Below are positions 8,161 to 13,282 of a stretch of 13,632 nt of DNA, piece after piece. The notes below the pieces were generated by a model, which was not told the origin of the DNA, ran no database searches, and saw only the letters and a list, made by a program, of their open reading frames with translations. A program made the translations under genes and the position numbers. Every line of letters starts with the position of its first letter. Position 1 is the stretch's first letter. Source of the stretch: an uncultured Opitutia bacterium (GTDB lineage Bacteria; Verrucomicrobiota; Verrucomicrobiia; Opitutales; Opitutaceae); assembly GCA_937952235.1 (NCBI GenBank), contig CALFZM010000300.1:1-13632 (forward strand). Direction: 5' to 3'.

Positions 8161-8235
8161 GAGGAGCGGCTTGTCCTCAAGCCGCTGTGAATCGGTCCGT
8201 CTAACGTCAGCCGCCTGGGGACAGGCGGCTCCACC
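8161..8235 (-). repeat. REPIN-like two-hairpin element, copy 3 (inverted)
   Basis: On the plus strand the order is reversed relative to copies 1 and 2. The first hairpin is AGCGGCTTG (8165-8173) with CAAGCCGCT (8178-8186), loop TCCT. The second is AGCCGCCTG (8209-8217) with CAGGCGGCT (8222-8230), loop GGGA. Both stems are perfect. The ends GGAGGAGC and GGCTCCACC are near inverted repeats. It sits in the 296-base gap between the antiporter and the di-iron protein gene. Confidence 0.85.
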
Positions 8236-8388
8236 CTGCTGCTTCGTTCCGCAGCGGATGACTGGATGGGTTCATGCCGGGCTCGCGGCTCCGCCGAGAA
8301 TCTTCTGTATCCGCGGAAGCCTCCTACTATCCGTCCCGCGGCACGGTTGCCATTTGCCGCCGGGCTCCGGCCGGCATCGAATGGCACC

Positions 8389-9012
8389 ATGAGCTCCGCG
8401 TCCACGCCTTCGCCGGCCGCCCGCGCGCGCGTCCTCGCCCACCGCCCCCTGGTGCGCTCGTTGCAGCGCGCGTACTCCGCGGAACGGGCCGCCTCGCTCG
8501 CCTACATCGGGCATGCCGCTTCGCTGCGCGACCCGGCGGCCAAGGCGCGGATCAAGGCGATCGAGCAGGACGAATGGGATCACCGCCGCCATGTGCTCGG
8601 CATCCTGCAGCACTACGGCATCCCGGTCTCGCGGCGGTTCGAGATCCAATACTACTGGATCGGCCAGGTCATCGCCGCGAGCTGTCACGTCATCGGCTGG
8701 TTCATGCCCTACTTTTTCGCGGGCAAGCTCGAGAGCGGCAACGTGTGCGAATACTTCGTGATGATGCGGCACTTTCGGTCGCTCGGCATCCGGGAGCACG
8801 ACGCCGTCCTGTACGAGATGGGCATGAAGGAGAAGGAGCACGAAATCTACTTCCTCGCGCAGGTGGAGCAGAGCCGGCTGCTGCCGTGGTTCGAGAAAGT
8901 GTTCGCCTGGGGCCGCGCCCGGAGCCGCAACGACGTCGACCTCGAACGGAAGTACGCGCTCGAGGACGGCCCGCTCTACTGCCCGCGGCAGGGCGGCGGG
9001 TCCGCCCGATAG
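8389..9012 (+). CDS. Ferritin-like di-iron carboxylate protein (COQ7-like)
   Basis: This 207-residue, mostly helical protein has the paired metal-ligand pattern of ferritin-like four-helix bundles: Glu32, then E62-x-x-H65 in the first half, and Glu121, then E148-x-x-H151 in the second. That symmetric E / ExxH / E / ExxH layout is characteristic of COQ7 (demethoxyubiquinone hydroxylase) and rubrerythrin-type proteins. The segment EYFVMMRHF and the middle hydrophobic helix (about 90-110, YWIGQVIAASCHVIGWFMPY) suggest membrane association, as in COQ7. Its true substrate cannot be read from the sequence: quinone hydroxylation is one option, iron handling or another oxidase activity are others. 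The start at ATG 8389 was chosen because sequence upstream in frame looks non-coding. It stands alone, facing the minus-strand VOC gene 44 bases away. Confidence 0.65.
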   Translation: MSSASTPSPAARARVLAHRPLVRSLQRAYSAERAASLAYIGHAASLRDPAAKARIKAIEQDEWDHRRHVLGILQHYGIPVSRRFEIQYYWIGQVIAASCHVIGWFMPYFFAGKLESGNVCEYFVMMRHFRSLGIREHDAVLYEMGMKEKEHEIYFLAQVEQSRLLPWFEKVFAWGRARSRNDVDLERKYALEDGPLYCPRQGGGSAR

Positions 9013-9056
9013 ACGTCGCTCCGCCCCTCACCCGCGCCGGCAAGCCATTCCCGGCC

Positions 9057-9575
9057 CTACGTCGCACGCGGCGCGCTCCCGGCCTCGCGCAGCAGCACCG
9101 CCAGGTCGAGCGCCGCCGTCCCCATCGCCAGGGTTCCATCGGCGGCCCGCGGCCACTGCGCCTCAGGCCGGTCCCAGTACAGTTCCACGCCATTGCCGTC
9201 GGGATCGCGCAGGTAGAGCGCCTCGCTCACCCCGTGGTCGGCCGCACCTTCCAGGCGCACGTCGTGCTCCATCAACCGGCGCAACGCATCGGCGAGCGCC
9301 GCGCGGGTCGGATACAGGATCGCCACGTGATAGAGCCCGGTCGTGCCGGGTGGAGGCGGCGACCCGCCGCGGCTTTCCCACGTGTTCAGCCCGAGGTGAT
9401 GGTGGTAACCGCCCGCGGAAACGAACACGGCCTGTCGACCGTAACGCTGCGTGATCTCGAACCCCAGGACGCCGACGTAGAACGCCAGCGCGCGTTCGAG
9501 GTCGGCGACTTTGAGGTGCACATGGCCGATGCGGACCCCGGCATCGATCGGCCGGGCGGGAGCTGGAACGTTCAT
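9057..9575 (-). CDS. VOC-family protein, catechol 2,3-dioxygenase (CatE)-like
   Basis: This 172-residue protein has two vicinal-oxygen-chelate modules. Module one starts at RIGHVHLKVADLERALAFY (15-33) and contains YHHHLGLN (57-64). Module two contains LYHVAILYP (81-89), DHGVSEALYLRDPDGNG (113-129) and ELYWDRP (131-137). Likely iron ligands are H18, H83 and E131, the usual His-His-Glu set. The block from DHGVSEALYL through ELYWDRP is typical of bacterial CatE-like proteins that cleave catechols or related diols, but the substrate is unknown. Residues 140-172 are a weakly conserved tail. The ATG at 9575 was chosen because it precedes the first module closely and sits 46 bases after the sialidase stop; the two genes are probably co-transcribed. 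No Shine-Dalgarno sequence is seen. Confidence 0.82.
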   Translation of the reverse strand: MNVPAPARPIDAGVRIGHVHLKVADLERALAFYVGVLGFEITQRYGRQAVFVSAGGYHHHLGLNTWESRGGSPPPPGTTGLYHVAILYPTRAALADALRRLMEHDVRLEGAADHGVSEALYLRDPDGNGVELYWDRPEAQWPRAADGTLAMGTAALDLAVLLREAGSAPRAT

Positions 9576-9621
9576 GCCGTCACGATGATCGCGACGGCCC
9601 CCGAAGCCAATCCGGAGCACG

Positions 9622-10764
9622 TCACGATTTCTCGCCGAGCCATTCGAGGTTGAACCGCGCCAGGCGGATGTCGCTGCGGGCCTCGTAGAGGCAGAGCACG
9701 GTACCGTCGGGCAGGACGGCGAGATCGGAGTACGCGGACGGCGCCGCATCGAGCGTCCGGTTGACCGGCCAGGTGCGGCCATCGTCGCGGCTGAGCTTGA
9801 TCGAGAGATTCTGTCGCGCGCTCTTGCCACCGGGGGTGTCCGGCAGCGTGTGCGGGTTGGAGAACAACAGCAGCCCGGGGCGGGCCGGATGCGCCAGGAT
9901 GCTGGCCATGCAGCGCGGCTCCCACAGTTGGTCGTGAAAGAAGGGAGTTTCCCAGCGGGTGGCACCGTCGGGTCCGATCGTGACGATCTTGCGGTTCTGC
10001 TTCGCCAGGCTGCGGGTCACCAGCATCACGCGACCGTCGGAGAGTTCCGTGAGCATCGTCTCGTTGGGGCTGGTGAATTCACCGGCATTGGGCACGGCGA
10101 CCTCGCCCGCCTGCCAGGTCCGCCCCCGGTCGTCGCTGTAGATCGTACCGGCAGCGGCCGGGCCGTGGTCGCCGACCCCGCCGTACGCGAGCCAGATCGG
10201 TACGACCAGCCGGCCGGAACGAAGCTGGATGCCATGCCCCGGACCGGTGGCGATGACCTTCCAATCGTAGCGGCGGCGGAACGGCTCGAACGTCGCCGTG
10301 ATCTCGACGGGGGCGCTCCACGTGACGCCGTCGTCGGTGCTCTGAAGGGCGAAGCAGCGCGCGTAATTCACGCAGTACAGAAACGTGATCGCACCCGTCG
10401 TGCGCTCCACGATGGCGACGGGGTTGTTGACCGTCTGCTCGCGCTCGCCGCCGGTTTTCTTGCGCGGATTGCCCTCGAGCCGCGGACCGCGGTGCGCGAT
10501 CTGACGGGGTGCGTCCCAGGTGCGCCCACCGTCGACGGAACGTCGCAGGTGGACCTCGATCTCGCCCCAGTCGGAGCTGTTGTTTTTCCGTGCCTCGCAG
10601 TACGCGAGGATCGTGCCGCGGGGCGTCACGACGACGCCGGGAATGCGGTGGCGCGCGATGCCGTTGGACGGGGACGGAAAGACCTCGCTGAACTCGAGCA
10701 GGGGCGCGGCGCCGGCAGGCAAGGCAAGTGCGAGCAGGAGACCGGCAAGGTGCAGGGGGTGCAT
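9622..10764 (-). CDS. Exported BNR-repeat exo-alpha-sialidase family protein
   Basis: This 380-residue protein has an N-terminal signal peptide: MHPLHLAGLLLALALPAGA, with likely cleavage near residue 20. It shows the sialidase six-bladed propeller signature, with the RIP motif at 40-42 (RHRIPGVV). Four Asp-boxes follow: SVDGGRTW (76-83), STDDGVTW (142-149), SDDRGRTW (210-217) and SRDDGRTW (325-332). Candidate active-site residues are R40, E235 (SPNETM), R251, Tyr345 (YSDLAVL) and E361. It would act outside the cytoplasm, releasing sialic acid or a related sugar from glycans. Many proteins of this family in environmental Verrucomicrobia act on other glycans, so the exact substrate is open. ATG 10764 was preferred over an in-frame codon at 10917 because it places the signal peptide at the N-terminus. 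The downstream partner gene is the VOC protein. Confidence 0.88.
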   Translation of the reverse strand: MHPLHLAGLLLALALPAGAAPLLEFSEVFPSPSNGIARHRIPGVVVTPRGTILAYCEARKNNSSDWGEIEVHLRRSVDGGRTWDAPRQIAHRGPRLEGNPRKKTGGEREQTVNNPVAIVERTTGAITFLYCVNYARCFALQSTDDGVTWSAPVEITATFEPFRRRYDWKVIATGPGHGIQLRSGRLVVPIWLAYGGVGDHGPAAAGTIYSDDRGRTWQAGEVAVPNAGEFTSPNETMLTELSDGRVMLVTRSLAKQNRKIVTIGPDGATRWETPFFHDQLWEPRCMASILAHPARPGLLLFSNPHTLPDTPGGKSARQNLSIKLSRDDGRTWPVNRTLDAAPSAYSDLAVLPDGTVLCLYEARSDIRLARFNLEWLGEKS

Positions 10765-10905
10765 GGGCGGGGAAACGTGAGCCGCGAGCCGGCATGAACC
10801 GGGACAAGGCCGCTCCACGAGAGCAGCGCGCCCGCCCCCCTCAACCGCAAACGCGTGGTTCCCTCCTGCGACCAGCGTTCGACCCGCGCCCCGGGCCCGG
10901 AAACG

Positions 10906-10937
10906 AAAAATGCGCACCGCGAAATCACGATGCGCAT
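10906..10937 (-). terminator. Intrinsic terminator of the interrupted tRNA gene
   Basis: Read on the minus strand, a perfect 7-base-pair stem with arms at 10931-10937 and 10910-10916 (ATGCGCA / TGCGCAT) and a 14-base loop is followed by a T run (A run on the plus strand at 10906-10910). It lies 9 bases beyond the CCA end of the tRNA fragment at 10947, which is where a tRNA transcript should end. Confidence 0.8.
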
Positions 10938-10946
10938 CGGGGAAAA

Positions 10947-10974
10947 TGGTCGGGCTGGTGAGATTCGAACTCAG
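10947..10974 (-). pseudogene. 3' fragment of a tRNA gene (probably tRNA-Pro), presumed attachment site (att)
   Basis: On the minus strand this reads, 5' to 3': T-stem CTGAG, T-loop TTCGAAT, T-stem CTCAC, acceptor strand CAGCCCG, discriminator A, then encoded CCA (10947-10949). Four of five T-stem pairs form; the outermost is C-C, which suggests that the junction with foreign DNA lies there. No anticodon arm, D arm or matching 5' acceptor strand (CGGGCTG) occurs next to it. A terminator follows the CCA. A C1-G72 pair with A73 is typical of bacterial tRNA-Pro, hence the guess. The intact tRNA would be restored at the far end of the element. A tmRNA 3' end is a less likely alternative. Confidence 0.75.
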
Positions 10975-11031
10975 CTAGGGCCTTTCCCAACCGCTGGCGA
11001 CTCCAAGGAGAAAGGGAGCGTCGCCCGTGAG

Positions 11032-11066
11032 ACACACACAAATTCGCACACACGCACACACACACG
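11032..11066 (+). repeat. CA-rich simple sequence tract
   Basis: Several (CA)n runs, the longest CACACACACA-type stretch near 11055-11065, are interrupted by AATTCG and CG. It is alternating purine-pyrimidine sequence, rare in this otherwise complex GC-rich window. Confidence 0.8.
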
Positions 11067-11330
11067 CCGCGCGCCGTGGCAGGAGGACGGAGATCCGCAC
11101 GCCGGACGCAGCGCCCGCGTCGGCCGGACGCGCGCTCGAAAACCCCGACGGCGGCGAGCGCCCGGCACGCGCGTTGCGTGTCCTGCGTGCGCTGCGCGCT
11201 GCGCGTGCCAGGTGCGCCAGCGAGTCGAGGGGCCCCCTGACAGGTGAAGCGCGGCTGACGGGCAGCGACGGCGCGCCGTTAGGCGGCTCGGAGCGCGGCG
11301 GGGCGCGCGGCGTGACATCCGCTGCGACGC

Positions 11331-11359
11331 CCCCGAGCGAGTCGGGGACGGAGGTCCGA
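11331..11359 (+). repeat. Tandem small hairpins with GGACGGAGGTCCGA repeat, copy 1
   Basis: CCCCGA (11331-11336) pairs with TCGGGG (11342-11347). Overlapping it, GGAC (11346-11349) pairs with GTCC (11354-11357) across GGAG. The 14-mer GGACGGAGGTCCGA at 11346-11359 recurs with one change at 11444-11457. Confidence 0.6.
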
Positions 11360-11442
11360 GGGGTAGCCCAACCCGCCCCGTTCCCAGCGGATCGGCCCTT
11401 CGGGACGTCGGCAGGCGGTCAACGCCCGCGCGCGGATGGCGC

Positions 11443-11457
11443 CGGACGGATGTCCGA
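11443..11457 (+). repeat. GGACGGATGTCCGA repeat, copy 2
   Basis: CGGAC (11443-11447) pairs with GTCCG (11452-11456) across GGAT. The 14-mer at 11444-11457 matches the copy at 11346-11359 at 13 of 14 positions in the same orientation, 98 bases apart. The variation is in the loop, so the palindromic arms are conserved, as in a protein-binding site. Confidence 0.6.
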
Positions 11458-11476
11458 ATACGGGTTTGGGCCGCGC

Positions 11477-11529
11477 GGGCGGCGAGGTGGGCAGTGCGCG
11501 CGGAGCGCGCAGTGCCCCCGAGGCCGCCC
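11477..11529. repeat. Long imperfect hairpin, 53 bases
   Basis: The inner stem GGGCAGTGCGCGC (11489-11501) and GCGCGCAGTGCCC (11505-11517) pairs at 12 of 13 positions around a GGA loop. After a 5 x 5 internal loop, an outer stem GGGCGGC (11477-11483) pairs perfectly with GCCGCCC (11523-11529). It is followed by TTTAGTC rather than a T run, so a simple terminator is possible but not clear. Confidence 0.7.
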
Positions 11530-11775
11530 TTTAGTCATTGTGCCATATCTCAAAAATGCACCCCCGCGCGAGACACTGAGTCGCGACGATGCGCAGCAGG
11601 TCGTTTCACCTTGCCAAGCGACCGATCACACTTTTTCTCGCCGGCCAACACCGGTTGTCGCCGGTCCATTAGTCGCAGAATCTTCTTTCCTTAATCCCCC
11701 CGAGGGAGCGGGACGCTCAAACGAGCGGTGGAAAGATGGAGGACGTGGTGGATGTGAGAAAGACGCGATACGAGC

Positions 11776-11793
11776 GGGCACCCTGCGGTGCCC
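11776..11793 (+). promoter_or_regulatory. Perfect hairpin just upstream of the excisionase-like gene
   Basis: GGGCACC (11776-11782) and GGTGCCC (11787-11793) form a perfect 7-base-pair stem with loop CTGC, ending one base before the possible GTG start at 11795. It could be an operator or an RNA structure over the start region. Confidence 0.45.
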
Positions 11794-11794
11794 G

Positions 11795-12049
11795 GTGACG
11801 TGTCGTAACTTCGAACCATCATGTACCTTCACCTTGAACTCAGAGTCTCCGGAGCTGCCTCAGCTCCTCACCGTCAACGAAGTGGGTCAGCGTCTCGGCC
11901 TCTGCCGCCGCAGCGTTGAACGCCTGATCGCCAGCCAGCAACTTCGCGCCTGCAAGATCGGGCGCGCCACCCGCATCGCCGTCGCCGAACTCGTCCGGTT
12001 CGTCAACGGCCTCCACCAAGGCCCGACCACAACGGGAGGTGCGTCGTGA
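11795..12049 (+). CDS. Excisionase-like helix-turn-helix protein (HTH_17 type)
   Basis: This small protein carries a MerR/excisionase-type DNA-binding domain, with LLTVNEVGQRLGL, RRSVERLIASQQLRACKIG and RATRIAVAELVRFVNGL forming the HTH and wing (about residues 24-73). Such proteins sit beside tyrosine integrases and act as excisionase or as regulator of the integrase. The start is uncertain: GTG 11795 gives 84 residues and TTG 11834 gives 71. Neither has a Shine-Dalgarno sequence, and the nearby ATG at 11821 is out of frame. An in-frame reading continues far upstream to 11027 but looks non-coding. Its stop overlaps the integrase start in GTGA, so the two are translated in sequence from one message. 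Confidence 0.75.
   Translation: MTCRNFEPSCTFTLNSESPELPQLLTVNEVGQRLGLCRRSVERLIASQQLRACKIGRATRIAVAELVRFVNGLHQGPTTTGGAS
12034..12040 (+). promoter_or_regulatory. Strong Shine-Dalgarno site of the integrase
   Basis: GGGAGGT lies five bases before the GTG start at 12046. It supports the GTG start and is the only strong Shine-Dalgarno sequence found in front of a gene in this window. Confidence 0.7.
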
Positions 12050-13182
12050 TCTGCTTCGTTTTCCGGCCCAGCCGGCGGATCAACGGCAAGGTTCATCGCG
12101 TTGCCAACTACTCGGGCAAGCTCCGGATGGCATGGGAATCGGGCTGTCCGCAGGTCATCGCCCTGCACACTCCGGACAAGAGGGAGGCCGTCCGGCTCCT
12201 CGACGCGATTCGGATCGAGCGCGAAAAGGAACACGCCGGCCTCCTTCCCCCTCGCGCAGCGCGGGAGGCCGCGAAACAGCCCTTGGCGGCCCTGCACGAG
12301 GCCTATCTGACCGGACTCCGCAGCACCGGCGTGTCGCCCGGGACGCTCGACAAGTACGCGAGCAACTTCCGGACGCTGGTAGCCGGAACGGGCTGGCGTT
12401 CGCTGGCGTGCGTTTCGGTGCGGTCCTTCAACGACTGGCGCGCCCGCAGCGACCTGGCTCCGAAGACGCTCAACGACGTGCTCAAGAACGCCTGCGGCTT
12501 CTTCCGCACGCTCGTCGCCCAGCGCGTGCTCCCGGAAGACCCGCTCGCGTCCGTGCGCCGGGTCGATACCCGGCTTGTGGAGCGGTTCCGGCGCGCCTTG
12601 GATGAGGACGAGCAACGCCGGCTGCTCGCCGTGGCCCCGCCCTTTCGCGCCGTGATCTACCTGCTGGTGCTCGTGACGGGCATCCGACGGAAGGAGCTCA
12701 ACGAGCTCAAGGTGGGGGATTTCGTCTTCGACACCCCCGCCCCGTTCGTCCTGCTGCCCGCGTCGATCACGAAGAACAAGAAGCCAGCGCACATGCGGCT
12801 CCGTCCGCACGTCGTCGCCGCGGTGAAGTCGATCCTCCCCGACAGGCCTTTGCCGTCGGAGTGGGTCTTTCACAACCGGGTGCCGCGAATCTCCACGATC
12901 CGGCGCGACCTGGCGAAAGCCCGCATCGCTTTCGAGAACGAGCGCGGCCGGATCGACCTGCACGCCCTGCGCGTGACGTTCTGCACGAACCTGCTCAACG
13001 CCGGCGCCCACCCGCGCGTCGTCCAAGAGCTGATGCGCCACAGCGACATCAAGCTCACGATGAAGGTCTACACCGACCCGTCGCAGCTGCCGTTGGCGGC
13101 AGCGCTCGACACCTTGCCTATTCTGCACGTCGCCCCATCCGATGCAGACTCGGGAAGACCAAGCGCTCGCGCAACCGGGTAA
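12046..13182 (+). CDS. Tyrosine recombinase / phage-type integrase
   Basis: This 378-residue protein catalyses site-specific integration and excision through a covalent 3'-phosphotyrosine link. The core-binding SAM-like domain spans about 78-170 (LAALHEAYLTGLRSTGVSPG). The catalytic domain contains Arg214 in TGIRRKEL, Lys in the beta-hairpin ITKNKKPAHMRL (K243-K246), H306-A-L-R309, His332 in LMRHSDI, and nucleophile Tyr342 in KVYTD. All the usual residues are present, so the enzyme should be active. The GTG start at 12046 is supported by GGGAGGT and overlaps the excisionase-like gene by four bases. The N-terminal 75 residues may be an arm-binding domain. With the tRNA fragment at 10947, this is the enzyme that presumably inserted the element. 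A hairpin terminator follows the stop. Confidence 0.93.
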   Translation: MICFVFRPSRRINGKVHRVANYSGKLRMAWESGCPQVIALHTPDKREAVRLLDAIRIEREKEHAGLLPPRAAREAAKQPLAALHEAYLTGLRSTGVSPGTLDKYASNFRTLVAGTGWRSLACVSVRSFNDWRARSDLAPKTLNDVLKNACGFFRTLVAQRVLPEDPLASVRRVDTRLVERFRRALDEDEQRRLLAVAPPFRAVIYLLVLVTGIRRKELNELKVGDFVFDTPAPFVLLPASITKNKKPAHMRLRPHVVAAVKSILPDRPLPSEWVFHNRVPRISTIRRDLAKARIAFENERGRIDLHALRVTFCTNLLNAGAHPRVVQELMRHSDIKLTMKVYTDPSQLPLAAALDTLPILHVAPSDADSGRPSARATG

Positions 13183-13195
13183 AAGGCCAAAGGGA

Positions 13196-13237
13196 GCCGA
13201 ACGGCGAGCGGCGCGAGCCGTTCGGCATTTGTCCTTT
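13196..13237 (+). terminator. Hairpin terminator after the integrase
   Basis: GCCGAACGGC (13196-13205) and GCCGTTCGGC (13217-13226) form a perfect 10-base-pair stem with an 11-base loop, 13 bases after the integrase stop. The T-rich tail ATTTGTCCTTT is interrupted, so termination may be less sharp; AAAGG upstream can pair with the CCTTT. It separates the integrase unit from the cargo gene. Confidence 0.7.
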
Positions 13238-13239
13238 AA

Positions 13240-13269
13240 TTGACAACGTTTGTGCCGAAGGCATTTATG
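13240..13269 (+). promoter_or_regulatory. Possible sigma-70 promoter of the ADP-ribosyltransferase-like gene
   Basis: A perfect -35 hexamer TTGACA is at 13240-13245. With 17 or 18 bases spacing, the -10 candidates ATTTAT (13263) or TTTATG (13264) match TATAAT only weakly. Transcription would begin close to the GTG at 13283, giving a very short leader, which would fit the lack of a Shine-Dalgarno sequence. Confidence 0.35.
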
Positions 13270-13282
13270 CAGTCTGTATTCC

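Larger units (their letters stand above)
10975..11794. other. GC-rich non-coding stretch with many hairpins and small repeats
   Basis: These 820 bases lie between the tRNA fragment and the excisionase-like gene. Open frames run through them, but the translations are Arg/Ala/Gly-rich and show no domain, as expected from very GC-rich DNA. What can be seen instead is a hairpin at 10996-11025 (GGCGAC/GTCGCC), a CA tract, a TGCG-rich quasi-repeat near 11168-11218, paired GGAC/GTCC hairpins, and a 53-base hairpin at 11477-11529. Further apart, GCCCAACCCG (about 11366-11375) can pair with CGGGTTTGGGC (11461-11471). After about 11530 the base composition becomes ordinary. Confidence 0.6.

Noticed and set aside
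10947..11350. A complete tRNA or tmRNA on the minus strand
   Set aside because: No 5' acceptor strand complementary to CAGCCCG, no D arm and no tmRNA-like tag reading frame with the conserved 5' motif was found to the right of the T arm.
11027..11794. N-terminal extension of the excisionase-like gene (340-codon frame)
   Set aside because: The sequence is repeat- and hairpin-rich, the translation is Arg/Ala/Gly-rich without motif, and HTH proteins of this kind are short.
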